Source: Seriola aureovittata
Taxonomy: Eukaryota; Chordata; Actinopteri; Carangiformes; Carangidae
Direction: 5' to 3'
Assembly (NCBI RefSeq): GCF_021018895.1
Contig: NC_079380.1
Location: 5,574,236 to 5,638,235, forward strand
Length of the DNA stretch: 64,000 nucleotides
The notes beneath the pieces are model-generated. The model searched no databases, was not told the DNA's origin, and saw nothing but the letters and a program-made list of their open reading frames with translations. The position numbers and the translations under genes were made by a program. Numbering within the stretch: position 1 is the stretch's first letter; each line of letters opens with the position of its first letter. Shown piece by piece: positions 11,001 to 34,659 of the stretch.

Positions 11001-14000
11001 CAAGTTTTTTATTGTTTATTAACTGCGATGATGTGTCGCAGAGCTGCAGCACCTACAACTAGTGCAGGGCAGTTCAATGGGTTGTTTTGGGGTTTTTCAT
11101 GTTTTTTTTCCCCTCAGTGACTCGAGCTGCGTCTCTCCTCAGATGCAGAATTACACACATTTTGCACTAAAAGCTGCATCTTGTGTCGTCTGTTTACACA
11201 TCTCTGCCCATATCTACATTTTATGTTCTGCTGTTGCTGTTGTTGTTGTTGTTTTTGTGTCCAGTTTCATTTTTTCTGGTTAATGACAAACAAACTGAAA
11301 AATACGCATCTTTTATAGTTGCTTTTGTGCATGGTTGTCCTAAGTGAATACATTTTTAAAAATGGTTTTTCATGTTTTGTTGAGTTTTATTACACTATAC
11401 TTTTTCCGACCTTTTTGAATCTCGCCCGTAACAAAACCTCACATATTACAAAAAAAACCAACTAAAAACTAAACAATCAATTCTGTTTTAAACACACAAA
11501 CCAAACTATTATAACCTTGCTCTGCACCTACATCCCCTTTGTCTGGTGGTGTGGCAATACTGGTGCACAGTAAGTAATATACTGTAAAGTCAAGGGAAGT
11601 ATAGATCACAGTGTTGACCCTACACACCTGAGAGCTTTAAGTGACAGGTTGGTGATTGAGGTACAGGAAGCAAGGTCCAGGTGCTTCAGCTTTGGACAGA
11701 ACTTACTGAGGCTATTACACGTGCTGCGGAGGAGAAAGACAATGAGCGTTTTGAAGGAGAAATGACATCATGATTCATTAGCACATGAACTATACACAGA
11801 CCTGTCAGTGATCTTGGTGCAGCCGTTCAGACTAAGCAGCTCAATGTTCCTGCAGTTCTGTGAGAAAGTCCTACAGAAAAAAAAACAACAAATAAGCATT
11901 TATGTGATGACAGTCAAACTGAACTTGCCTGTCTCTCTCTCTTCCAGGGTTTGGACCAGAACTAGAATTTTCTGTAAGGTTAAGTCTTCGCCAAGCTCAC
12001 CTCAGGGCGCTGTCGCCCACACCAAGGCACCCCCGCAGGCTTAGCTTCCTAAGAAAACCCCCACATCGCTTTGAGATGTTCTCAACCACCCGACCCTGCA
12101 ACAAAAACAATCCACTCAAACTGCTTTATTTGGCTCTGCAGCTCGATTGAAGTGTGAAGGGAAAAATACACAGCAAAGACTGAAGTTACAGGTCAAAAGT
12201 AAGGTCAATGGATGATTGCATCAGACTTGCTCACCTCTATGTCCCTCTGGAAGTCGAAGAGGTCAATTCGTTGCCAGTTGCTGCCGTCCAGGGCCAGAAC
12301 ATTCCAGGACTGAGAGCAGGGAGGGAGAAACAGACATTTAGGGTCAAGTTTTTTTTCCTTCAAAAAAGGAACCATAGACACACACAAAGAACGCACACTA
12401 AAAACACAGACCAACACATACAGTCGCGCACACTTGCATCCACACACACCTTGTGAACACAGACTCACCCGTGAGACCTGGGCACAGCGACAGAGTGTCA
12501 CCACATCCAGAAAGGAGAAGATTCTGGAAGACAGACAGGGACGGTTTTAGAGACCCTGATCCCCGCTGCCAGAAGCTTCCTCTTTACACCAGACTCTGCC
12601 CTCGACTCAACCCTGCGTCTGCTTCCACTCACAGCACAGGGTTGTGAGTAAATCAGCCAATATTGTCTTTGACTGTCAACAGGATAGATGTGTTTACTCT
12701 CTATGCTGGATAGACGTGTTTACTCAAAGTGGGGTCCTGGCAAGGAAGACACGCAATCGGCTTCTAATGAACAGAGCTAGAAACTTAAAACAGGATCCTA
12801 CAATGCAGCAAAAACCGTATTAGGGTTGAAGCTGGGGTGAAGTGAGTCCCAGTGAAGCTTGCCAGCCTCACAAATCAGAGCACTGCACCTGGCCAAGCGG
12901 CACGGAGTCAGCAGCCGCAACACAGGCAGCTTGGCTGGCAAGGCCGAGGCTTGAGTTATGGCCTTCATTTTCTGTTTGCTCAGGAACTCTTGAATTTTTT
13001 TTGTTGTTGTCTGAAATCAATTTTAATGTTGAATAGCCTCAAGCTTCATCTTTTATTACATTAGCATTGGGGGAGCAGGGAGGGGAAGGAGAGGAAATTT
13101 GCATCCCAGTGGTTAGTTTAGTTGCAGTAATCACTAAAGGGCAAGTGGGTGTACAACATATAAACATACAGCATATGTGTGTGTGTGTGCGTCTGTGTTT
13201 GAGGGCTGGACAGGGAGGAGGCCAATTTTGCCTTTGCGTATGATCTGATGTGCTGATCAGTAGCCAAGTCGAGGAGGTGAGTGTGAAGTAAGCGACATGC
13301 CATTTTCGTTCGCAAAAAAAAAAAAAAAAAAAAAAAAAGCCCTGCAGAGAGTCTGATTGAGGTGTTTCAAAATGTCACTCACCGTAGCAACAGCTCCTTG
13401 GGTAGCTTCTTATTGATGACCGCCTCATCACTGTTTGTGAACATCTGAAAGAGTGCAGAGGATAATATTAGTGCTGGCAGCCTGTTTCAACATGGCAGGG
13501 GCCCCGCCATCCACTCACCTCACTCAAGGACGGCCCCAACACATAACCAAGGATAAATGATAGTAATCTCATCAGCCAAGATAGATTCATTGTCAAGTCT
13601 TGGAAAACACTGAAGGTGACAGAAGATAAAGCGGCAGCACAGGAGATGGGATTTTGTGTCTTCTAAGCAGAAAACAGCAGGATGGGACTTTGGGCAGCCG
13701 ACTACAGCGCTGTAGTGGCCTCTGCTTTCTAGTTATCTTTCCTGCATGCATATTCTGTCCTCCCTTCCTGTGTTGTTCATACTGTTGAGTTTGCACCAGT
13801 GTCCACATCAGTATGTGCTGAGAATGTACACTGGAATCAGTTACAGTTTATCTTTTGTGGCTCTCAGACAAATTGCTCCAGCTTCTGCTTAACAGCTAAT
13901 GGATGTCCACGTAAATGATTGCATGCTGTCTGAGCACAAATACCAGCCTAGAATCCACAGAAAAGGCTGCAGTACATGAAAGAGACAATAAAGTAGCATT

Positions 14001-17000
14001 TATTAAGTGCTACTTCCTTACACACACACACCACGTGCAGTGTTCCCATAATATGTGGTAAATCATAGTCTGCTTGATTGTAAAATGCAAGATGTTGAAA
14101 CATTGACATTTGGGAGCATCCACTCGGGGACAACAAGGCGAATGAAGCAACATCTGGCCCAATCCATTTTCCTCCATAGATTTACAAAGATAAATCTAAA
14201 CCAGGGACAGGGTAATTGAGGGGTGGGGGCTTTGGTGTGTAAATAAAAAGTGCAGGAAGGCATGTTATTTACAAGAGGCAAACATCTGTGACAAGATCAA
14301 CAAGGAATTTGCAAGTCTTCCTTATTTGCACTTCCCCTACAGGTACAAATGTGAAGCGCCCATGATCCAAGAATAAATTAAAGGTTTATTTGTGTTTAAA
14401 CAAAAGAAATAATTAGTACACAGTGCCACACAGTGCCATTTTGATTATGGGCGTCTATCTGAAAAGCACATTCACAATAGCTCCAGATTTTGAGAGACTT
14501 ACACACTTAAGTAAACCTATTCATCAGCCTCACAAAAACAAACTGACAGGTCTGCCTGTTGAAATTAATGACTGGATCTCTATAAATCCAGTCGGCTGCA
14601 GGTCAAAGCCTCTCTATGTCTCGCTGATAAACATACAAACTCCACATACACGCACATCTGTCTATGCAGGGGCTGCCTGCCAGCACAGACGTGTAAAATT
14701 TTGAGGGAGTAAGAAGGGACAGACATTTCCCGTTTGGATTTGGGGCAAATTGACTCTGACAGCTCGCCTTCCACAGCGCTACTCTCTGGCCAAATAATCC
14801 AGGGCCATTTCCAAAGAACCAGATGCTCATGGTCAACGGGCATACCCTGTCCCCTTTTGTAATCTAACATAAAATGAAACTGATGCTGCATGAATGTGAG
14901 CATTATGTTTTCTCCACTGGTCAGCTATAGTCAGTGATTCAGGCCTGGCAGGAGGTAAAAAGCTGGCTGAGCTGTAACCTCCAGCTAGAGATCATTGTAA
15001 AAGGAAACCAAAAGTGATAATATTTTTAGAAAACATTTGTTGTTTCCTGAAAAGACCCCGTCCTCGGATTAAATTTAGTTTTACACTCATAACTGTGGTA
15101 AACACCATGGATGTCGTTAAGGACCAACAGATATAGGAAATACCCAAGAGACAAGCTGCCTGCAATAAACACTGTTTTGTTGCCAACAGTTTAAACTTCT
15201 TCAACATTTCTTTCATCAATACACACAATTATACACAATGTAGTGGTAATGTGGCAAATCACAATGATGTCATTATTTACATATTCCTTTTAATTGGAGA
15301 AATTACACTTTTAAGCATTAATGCCTGTTTACTTTTCAAGCTGCTGTAGTGTTTTGTTCAGGGCTGGTGTACAACCGATCAGTGTCTAGTGCTGTGCAGT
15401 GAAGCCACACAGAATATAAGAGAAAACATCCGACCATGCCTTTCAAATTAAAACTCTCATACAGACCAACACCAATGACGTCTTGACAACTGGGTGTTTG
15501 TGGTAGCATACAGTAACAGCTGTATCTTTGGTATCAGGTTTCTTGCAATCAGACCTCTGATCTTTTTTTAATTTTTTTGGTTTGTAGTGGATTTTAGCGT
15601 ATTAACAACTGAAATAACTCAGCGTTGTATTTTTTTATTCTTTCTGTCATACTAAGTTTAATGGATAGATGGATTGTATTTATTTTCACTAAAATAACTG
15701 AAACTCAGGCTAATCAAATTAGTCACAGTAAGAAAGATGCTACTGGTTAACATTTGATTGAAATCTTCAAAAATTCAGAGATCAGTTTACAATGAAATCT
15801 TCCCATAGACTAACAGCATAAATACACCACAGCCTAAACCAAAATGAACCACATTCATCATGAAGTTAAATATACTGACTGCATGAATGTTTCAGACAAA
15901 TAGCTACTTAAAATAGCAACTTCCTCAGTTTCTAATGGTTATACTCACTGACTATAGGCCTTATGCTCAGTTCCAAACTGAATTTCTTTATATAGTTTAT
16001 TTATGTCTCCTAAAACATTGTGCTGTGAAAAGGATTGTAGCTTTGTAAATGTGTATAAAATGTAAAAATATACAGTGAAACCCCCTTACACATAAACCCA
16101 TACTAGGCAACTTGAAAGGATTACTGATACTGATTTACTTTTAATTTGAAGACAACGTCGCGCCACTTCCGGTATTCTCCTCTCCTAAATCCGGTTACAT
16201 TGACAAGGCAGCTCTACCGCAGCTGTCGGGCCAGAAGGTAAACGGCCTGAATCTTCTGAGTCGTCAGCTGTTGCACCGTTAAAAATAAATAAAACCACAC
16301 GCAAATCCCACGCTAGCTAGGGATTAAACAACACCAAGTACCAAGGCTACAATGCCCAATGTCACCGGCCACATACAAAGCATTTATGTACGAGTTTTGA
16401 CCAAAAAACTCTGTTACGCTTGTGTGGCTGCGACACAAAGTTAATGGTAAAATCTTCGGAACAACAACACCGTAACTTGTGTGTGTGTGTGTCAGGGAGA
16501 GAGAGAGATAGGGAGGGTGTGTGTGTGTGTGTACAGGTGGTACTTCTACTAAAAGTGTGGGCTGCGCTGTGTTTTACATTGTAGCAGCCTGGGCCTGTTT
16601 GTTGATAGTTGGGTGCTAACACGGGGTGCATGTAGCAGTCACAACCCGAGGCCCCCACATCCGCAGCGGCCATGGATAAGCACAACACTCCGGCTTGCCA
16701 GACAACCCAGCAAAAGTGGCATAAAAATCACACCCCGGCAGATATGAGGACAGTTATGAAAACAGCTTCTTTGCAAAGTGAAGTCAACAAATTCCCTTTT
16801 CGGATAATATGTTAATGTGAGCCAGAGCTGTCCTCGGCGTGCTCCATGTAGCCTCATTGTCTTTGTTTTGACGGCGCATAGGGAAACGAGGACAACATTT
16901 TAGGGACCTTTAAAAAGGACTCCTCCATTTACTGATGAACAGCACGGCAGGAGTCAAAAATACCGAGCTGTATCCTCCACAAAATGACATGCAAGGCCTC

Positions 17001-17245
17001 GGCTATATGTTGTTAAAACAAAACAACAGCGTTTGACCTAATCCCAAACATTGACTGCGGAAGCTGCATCAGTAGCCTCACCATAAGCGCAGTTTTGCAA
17101 TAAATACAGCGACAGTCATCACGTAGGCCCCATACCCTAACTTTTATTACAGCTACCTGAATGTGTGTCAGTGACTGTCAGTTAATATTCATAGCAAACT
17201 CACCTCAAACCGGCTCCGCGAAACACCATTTACCTCCTTCCCCAT
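5630..17245 (-). CDS. fbxl20: fbxl20, F-box and leucine-rich repeat protein 20 (15 coding exons)
   Basis: Substrate receptor of an SCF (Skp1-Cul1-F-box) E3 ubiquitin ligase. The mammalian protein (SCRAPPER) acts at synapses on RIM1 (family knowledge). Coding exons on the minus strand, in order: 17245-17204, 13444-13383, 12523-12469, 12309-12235, 12095-12001, 11870-11802, 11723-11628, 10566-10440, 9495-9421, 8738-8608, 8143-8083, 7881-7837, 7741-7685, 7560-7348, 5737-5630. All introns are GT-AG with matching phase. The exons sum to 1311 nt, or 436 aa plus stop, equal to human FBXL20. The protein starts MGKEVNGVSRSRFE and ends CRCCVLL. The F-box is at about aa 22-68, followed by LRRs to about aa 405. 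FBXL2 is the close paralogue, but near-identity to FBXL20 favours this name. The exon model is by eye. Confidence 0.96.
5911..6364. mobile_element. Non-autonomous DNA transposon-like repeat with inverted ends
   Basis: The left end CTTAAGGAATAGTTCAATAT and the right end (reverse complement CTTGAGGGAATAGTTAGACA) are imperfect inverted repeats of about 20 bp. The interior has a long imperfect palindrome: the sequence about cycling through TTAGCTTAGCACAAAGACTGG is partly mirrored near 6260-6300. I recognise this sequence type as a high-copy non-coding repeat in percomorph genomes. No coding capacity; superfamily not determined. It lies in fbxl20 intron 14. Confidence 0.65.
6792..7310. mobile_element. 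Non-autonomous DNA transposon-like repeat with inverted ends, about 519 bp
   Basis: The left end AGCCCTTTTCCACTGCATGG and the reverse complement of the right end (AGCGTTTTTCCATCGCATGA) are related inverted termini. They are followed on both sides by a diverged GACTCGACTC-type stretch. This is a familiar teleost repeat type (TTTTCCACYGCAYGGTACYGG). No transposase is present. It lies in fbxl20 intron 14, next to the 5911-6364 element. Confidence 0.65.
7348..11870 (-). CDS. fbxl20: fbxl20 leucine-rich-repeat exons 6-14
   Basis: Exons 6-14 encode aa 111-401, the curved LRR substrate-binding domain. The repeated pattern LxxLxLxxCxxITDxxL is visible, for example LNISWCDQVTKDGIQ, LEVARCSQLTDVGF and IELDNCPLITDASLEHL. 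These are cysteine-containing LRRs typical of FBXL proteins. Exon 14 (7560-7348) is the longest, at 71 codons. Introns 7 to 13 hold the repeats listed separately; none breaks an exon. Confidence 0.95.
8017..8057. repeat. (GT)n microsatellite
   Basis: Perfect array of about 41 bp in fbxl20 intron 11, ending about 26 bp from the exon 11 donor. Confidence 0.95.
9536..9845. mobile_element. hAT-like MITE, degenerate copy
   Basis: Begins TAGGGCTGAACAATAT and ends with a diverged inverted copy near ATTAATTGTGCAGC. The interior is rich in CATATTGCAAT-type words in both orientations. It is related to the better preserved copy at 24875-25197, which starts TAGGGCTGCAC. Non-coding; in fbxl20 intron 8. 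The right terminus looks eroded, and no target duplication was identified. Confidence 0.5.
10667..11519. mobile_element. hAT-type non-autonomous transposon, 853 bp
   Basis: Inverted ends CAAGGTTATTAT at the left and ATTATAACCTTG at the right. Flanking it is a perfect 8-bp direct repeat CTCTGCAC at 10659-10666 and 11520-11527. An 8-bp target duplication with short inverted ends is the hallmark of hAT insertion. The interior is A/T-rich with AACTAAAA-type runs and has no recognisable transposase. It lies in fbxl20 intron 7. Confidence 0.85.
12235..13444 (-). CDS. fbxl20: fbxl20 F-box exons 2-4
   Basis: Exons 2 (13444-13383), 3 (12523-12469) and 4 (12309-12235) encode aa 15-78 and include the Skp1-binding F-box: KLPKELLLR, IFSFLDVVTLCRCAQVSR and the WNVLALDGSNWQRIDLF segment. 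Splice phases 0/2, 2/0 and 0/0 join without a frame break. Where human has an Ala before WNVL this fish has Ser. Confidence 0.94.
12681..12724. repeat. Short imperfect direct duplication
   Basis: GGATAGATGTGTTTACTC and GGATAGACGTGTTTACTC lie 8 bp apart in fbxl20 intron 2: an 18-bp direct repeat with one mismatch. Confidence 0.8.
13445..17203 (-). other. fbxl20: fbxl20 intron 1 (3.76 kb)
   Basis: The largest fbxl20 intron. The donor is GTGAGT at 17203-17198 and the acceptor CAG at 13447-13445. Nothing coding was recognised. It holds a GC-richer, promoter-like patch at 16150-16260 and short CA/GT arrays at about 16478-16532. Confidence 0.85.
16150..16260. promoter_or_regulatory. Promoter-like patch in fbxl20 intron 1
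   Basis: Contains GTCGCGCCACTTCCGG and ATCCGGTTAC within about 45 bp. These are ETS-type sites next to CpG-containing sequence, in an otherwise AT-rich intron. A similar CCACTTCC word occurs at 18171-18179 and a CTTCCGG at about 20094. It may be an internal fbxl20 promoter or an enhancer. By eye only. Confidence 0.3.
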
Positions 17246-17580
17246 GTCGGACGTTGGTTACCGACTCAATGTATTCGGTGTAGGCGCAGTAAAATGCAGA
17301 CACAGGCCCTCTTCCTGCCGTTTCCCCTCCACGTCTATCATGCTACCGTCCTCTCGGTAGCTCCTGGAGTGCGGTGTCGTTGTTTTTCGACCTGTAACAC
17401 AAACGGCAAGACCTCTAGTTTCTGATAAAATATGGGCTATACAGACAGCAACCAGCCAATGAGCCAGTTCTCTTATCTGCTCGGCTCGTCCTCACCTCCT
17501 CCTCCCTCCTATACAGCTTTCCATCCATCCACACAATAGCCCGGCAGGAATAGGATCTGGCAGCCTAAAATGGAGCTCGT
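17246..17580 (-). promoter_or_regulatory. fbxl20: fbxl20 5'UTR/promoter region
   Basis: Immediately upstream of the fbxl20 ATG. It is richer in CpG than the surrounding DNA and includes a CCAAT box at 17456-17460 and C/T-rich tracts at 17490-17530. No TATA box was seen at an obvious position. The transcription start cannot be placed from sequence alone. Confidence 0.4.
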
Positions 17581-18411
17581 ACTACGCCTACATCACTTAG
17601 AAATAATAAATATAATAATGCTAAGGTATAGGCTATTGCCCTAACACACAAAGGACACTTACTTACTTGTTGGCTGGTTCTTCAAAAAAAAAAAAAAAGC
17701 TCACAATGTGATCTGGGTACAAACTCAGCAAAGGTAAATATGTAAGTTGGGTTTCAATCTTTTGACAGCCCATGTAGCAGCATGATCCTAGATAAAGGTA
17801 ACAGGATTCGTAGATTAAAAATTTTATTTATTAAAAAAGTTTGTTAAAGTAACTGTAGACAAACTAGTCATAACATGTGAGACTAGATATACTTGATACT
17901 TTATATAGTCTACATAAAAGAACAAATAGCCTATCGTAAATGTAGGCTATGTCTGATAAGCCAATAATGAGTAATTTCCACATGAAGGCTCTGTCATTTA
18001 AGTGTGGGCCAGTGCGTCCATAATGTTTGTCATCATAAGCTTAGTGTACAGAAACAACCATAGAGACGGAGGGCTTTGTGTTTTATAGCACATTTTTAAT
18101 ATTAATATGTATTAACTATATTCTATCATATTTATTCTCCTCAAGCAACTTTGTTTTTACTGTAGGAAACGCCACTTCCTGGTTCCTCGTTGGCCACGCC
18201 ACAGTTAGACAGCAGATCCAATCAGCATCCAGAGTGCCCGCTCGTCATGCTGTGTCGTCACACCGGGAACACACACGAATGACAACAGTTCATAGCGCCT
18301 GGAATGCCACATTAAAATGTGTCAGAGGAGACTTTTGTTTTACTTTAAATGTGTTCCCCCAAGTTTCTTGCCTCACCTGTGAAAAAAATCTGAGGAACTG
18401 CATTGCTGATG

Positions 18412-18509
<98 letters not shown>

Positions 18510-19999
18510 CATTCATAATTTGTCAAACTTTGAATGTACATAATCCTGCATAAGTGAACGTCAGACATCCAAGAGAAGTAACAATGAACAAACACATTGG
18601 GATTTTATTTTCATCTATTTATGAGGTTCACCTGACATATCATACGCATATTATTGTAATCCACCCAACACCCTTTTTATTTATTAGCTTTTCCCAGAGT
18701 TATTAGAATGAGTATCCCATTATCCAGAAGTGTAATGTAGCATAGAGCCCAAGTGATACTACAGATGTGAGAACAGATGTGGTAACTTGAGTTACATATG
18801 ACCTGAACTGAAGTTTGACTCCAGTTACCATTGTATTACCATGAGATTTTGTTCTCATTTTTTGAAGAACTCCATGAGCTCTACAGATGAGGCAGAGGGC
18901 CTTTGTGCACCGCAGAAGTCCAGAGATTGGGTTTGAAACTGAGTAAAAGAAGCTCTCCTGTCTGCGTTTGTGAATTTTCTTCTTAAATTGATTAGAAACT
19001 GAGTTTTGAACATCAATCAAAGCTTTTGATACTTACATATGCTGTTGGCTGGCCGACAAGTACCTTGAAAAACTGTGTGCAAGTGAAGAATTAGAGCTGT
19101 CTTAAAGGTAAAGGTTGGTCATGCCAAATATTGATTTGATATTTGTTTCTGTTTACTGCACTTTGTATTAAGTTAAGTACACAAATAGATTGATAAAAAC
19201 TTGCCTATTAATGGTATTATTTTTGAAAGCATCCTCGCTTTAATATCAGCTAAAACTTTTGCACAGTACTGTATATATATTTTAGATGTAATATGCCAGT
19301 GTTTTTTTTATATTGATGCTAAGTCTGTTTCAAATGTTTCTATCAGGTCTAACACTCGGCTTGTGTCTCAAATCTAATAGATTTTTTTTGTTAAATAATA
19401 AGCAGTCATTTATGCAATATCAAGATGGATGAACCTGCTGTGGGTTTCTATTTGCAGCACATATTAACCCTACACTCTCTGTGCAATGTATATAGTTTTC
19501 TATGCTTTATGTGCAAGAATATTACCTAGCCCCAGATTTGGTGTGGAGTAAATTGATTAAACACACTATTGTACAACATATAATGACATAAGGAAGGTTA
19601 TAAAACTAAACAAACTGATATAGGGGGGGCTTAAACTTATGTTGTAAGGTGTAAAGGCCCTTAAGTCAGTTGAGATTGTGATTTAGTGTTAAATATTCCT
19701 AAACATATTCTCAATTAAATTAGCTCAAATCAGCTGACACCCAGTAAACTTGGAGCTTTTGAGGGCCCTGTAGTTCTGGGACCTTCAGATAGTTGCCTGC
19801 TTTGCCTGTTTGTAATCCAGCCTTGCCTGCAGTGGCAAATATCGTCTCCTTTATTGCTGCTCAAAAATTAAAACCCACCTTTCATTTCCTGTGAGCCCAA
19901 TGCTGTGTGTTTTAATTCAATCAAATGTGTCATCCGCTATTACTTGACATGTTAAACAAATGTTTTACTTGTTCATGTTGGTGCATCTTTCTCAGCATT
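17581..19999. other. Intergenic spacer between fbxl20 and cdk12 (head to head)
   Basis: Mostly AT-rich, unrecognised DNA with one (TATC)n array. No exon of med1, the gene lying between FBXL20 and CDK12 in human, was found here. A CpG-bearing patch at about 18165-18300 (CCACTTCCTGG, GGCCACGCC) may be regulatory. Confidence 0.6.
18413..18509. repeat. (TATC)n tetranucleotide microsatellite
   Basis: About 24 perfect tandem copies of TATC in the fbxl20-cdk12 spacer. The open frame through it (YLSIYLSI) is an artefact. Confidence 0.97.
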
Positions 20000-20880
20000 T
20001 TGCGTCGCTGTCGCGCCACCACGAATACAGTAGGCGGGCTCTTTGTCGCGATAGGTCGTTGCTATGATACGCCCAAGACTGACAGCGCTCCCGCTTCCGG
20101 TTCATTCCGCCGTGCGCAGAAGTTGCTAGTCACAGGAGCCACAATGGCGTTTGTAGTCTCCTTCAGATAGGGCTGTGGATGATATTAAATCCACTAGCAT
20201 CGCCCTAAATATAGGCCAGGTTGATTCCCAGAGCCATTGATAATAAACTGGAACATCTACTGCACACGAAAATATTATGATTTCTAATCAATATTGAATT
20301 TATAGGGGATAAAACTTACATTAAAGGGAACATGTAAACAGTACCAACCGGGTCAAGTTTTCATTTTGTTCGAGCGTCTTTTAATGAAGGCACTTGCTTG
20401 TTTCTGAATGCAAAGACCGTAATTCTATGGAATAAAAACACCTTTACTTAACTTGGCACCGGACAAGGACAGCTTTCACAAAGGGACTTTTTTCTTTTTT
20501 ACGAGTCAGCTCGCTAGCTGCCGAGCATTAGCTAGCGGTGCTAGCTAAATTGAGACGGAGACGACACCACAATGCTCCGATGTTTGGTTGGGATCCTTTT
20601 CATTCACTGACCAATTCAAAGTACAAACTTTACAGCACTGGAAAACAACGGTGGCATTTTTCTGCTTTGACGAACTATGCTGGCGATCTCAATGGAATGA
20701 ACTGGCGTTGAGGACTGGACGTGAGCGGCCTGGTGTGTTTATTTTGTGTATTTTCTTGCTCTGTTTCTGCTTAGTAACACATTAGTTTTGGCATTTGGAG
20801 TAGCTGCTGTTCTCTTGTGAATGAATTGCCTGGACTATCGAGGCCCAGTCGCAGGAGAGGTACCGACGCCGGCGTGAGGG
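20000..20880 (+). promoter_or_regulatory. cdk12: cdk12 promoter and 5'UTR region
   Basis: The GC-rich patch at 20000-20165 carries an ETS-like site (GCTTCCGGTT, about 20093) and a YY1-like word (CACAATGGCG, about 20138), both common at housekeeping promoters. The DNA then continues as likely 5'UTR to the ATG at 20881. An in-frame TGA at 20875-20877 sits two codons before that ATG. The exact start site and any noncoding first exon are unknown. Confidence 0.45.
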
Positions 20881-33240
<12,360 letters not shown>

Positions 33241-34610
33241 CCCCAAGCCTCCCCCCCAGGGTGAGATAGACCCAGGTATCGCCCAGGTATCATGGGATGG
33301 CTCCAGCAACCCTGGCCTAAAGGGAAAGGCAGAGGGAGTGAGCAGGTAGTGAAAGCTGAAACAAAGATTGTGAAGTGAATGTCTGAAAGAAAGAGATTAA
33401 GGGTCTTTTCAGTTTTGGTCGAGAACATGGCCGCCCTCTGAACAAGCTGTCATGTGTTGTGTTGGTGGGACTGGTTGGACCTGGGGTTGGTTCTGACCTA
33501 TAACAGTCCAGTTAGGGACAGTCACCACCTCCGGTCCCTTGCTCTTTCCACTCAACTGAAGGTCCTGACTTGAATGAAGTTTAGCTTCCAAATTGAGTGC
33601 CATTCAGGTGACACTCAACTTTGAAAGCAGCTGGTCTCCTTATTTCCCCCCCTTAACAAATGATTGTCGTGTCCACTGCAGTGCCCACTTTTAACAAGGT
33701 CATCAGTGCTTTGGGGAATCAAGTCATTGTCCGCTGCTCTGTGATGGAGCGGCGTCTGTGACAGATAAGCTGAAGCTGATATACTGTGTATGGGTAGATT
33801 TGAGGCTGTGAGCACACTGATAGGAACACTGGAGGACCTTGAGTTTCCCGCTGAACCTTACTTGCTGGCTAGCTCCCCTGCTTTCAGCTTGTGCCTCCTT
33901 TTGTGACCCCGCACCCCCCCCCAGCGACCCCTGAATGATCTCGGACTGGTGGGGAAGTTTGGAAGTTTCTGCTTTGGATGGCACCTACAACAGTGTACAT
34001 CTGCAGGACTGCTTTTTTTTTTTTTTATCTTACGCCAAGGCTGTTCCACAATATATTCCATCTGTCATCAACCCAGCTGATCTGCGCCGCGTTCTCAGCC
34101 CACCTAAAGACTTTCCGTCTTTTACATGCAGCAAACCCCTATGTTGTAACAAACCTAAGCCTGTAGTGCTCATGTTAATGTCAGAGATATGAATTAAACC
34201 ACTACATTTTGATGGACTGCTCCATGAAACACAAGCTATCCTGCTAGTCGACGTATAAAGATAGAAACATACATACACACTCAGAAACTGACTTTTACGG
34301 CTTTTTCCTGGTGGGCTCTGAAAGCCTCGTCTGCTCCTCGCCTCCCTGCAAACTTGTGCAGTAAAAGTTTTCTTTTTCTTTTTTTTCTTTTTTTTTTTTT
34401 TCTTTTTTTTGGTGCAGTTGTTTTCTACATAAAGAAAATGATACACACTTAAAAAAAAATGGTCCATGGTTCTGTTTCCATTTTTTGCTTTGGAAAACGA
34501 AGGGGAGGAGAAAATGGTTTCATGTCTGTAAAAAGGAAAAAAAAATATTTTGTAATATGTGTTTTCTTGGTTCAGTTTATTAAAGGAAGTTATGCGACCA
34601 GTTGAATCGT
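33241..34610 (+). other. cdk12: Probable cdk12 3'UTR
   Basis: Follows the cdk12 stop. The first 108 nt (33241-33348) remain open in another frame (see findings). A long T-rich stretch lies at about 34374-34410. Candidate poly(A) signals are ATTAAA at 34194-34199 and 34579-34584. The end is inferred. Confidence 0.45.
34579..34584 (+). terminator. cdk12: Candidate cdk12 poly(A) signal ATTAAA
   Basis: ATTAAA in a T-rich context followed by TCTCTCCTGG-type sequence. No canonical AATAAA was noticed between the stop codon and this point. Confidence 0.35.
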
Positions 34611-34645
34611 CTCTCCTGGCGTCTCTGAATGTTTCTACAAAGTGG

Positions 34646-34659
34646 CCACTAGATGGCAG
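34646..34659 (+). promoter_or_regulatory. Strong CTCF-like motif downstream of cdk12
   Basis: CCACTAGATGGCAG in the context GTGGCCACTAGATGGCAGGC is a close fit to the vertebrate CTCF core. It sits just past the inferred cdk12 poly(A) site, at the edge of the neurod2-side gene desert. Confidence 0.5.

Noticed and set aside
18078..18518. Plus-strand open frame of about 146 codons
   Set aside because: Ends in Tyr-Leu-Ser-Ile repeats from the TATC microsatellite; no splice or domain support.
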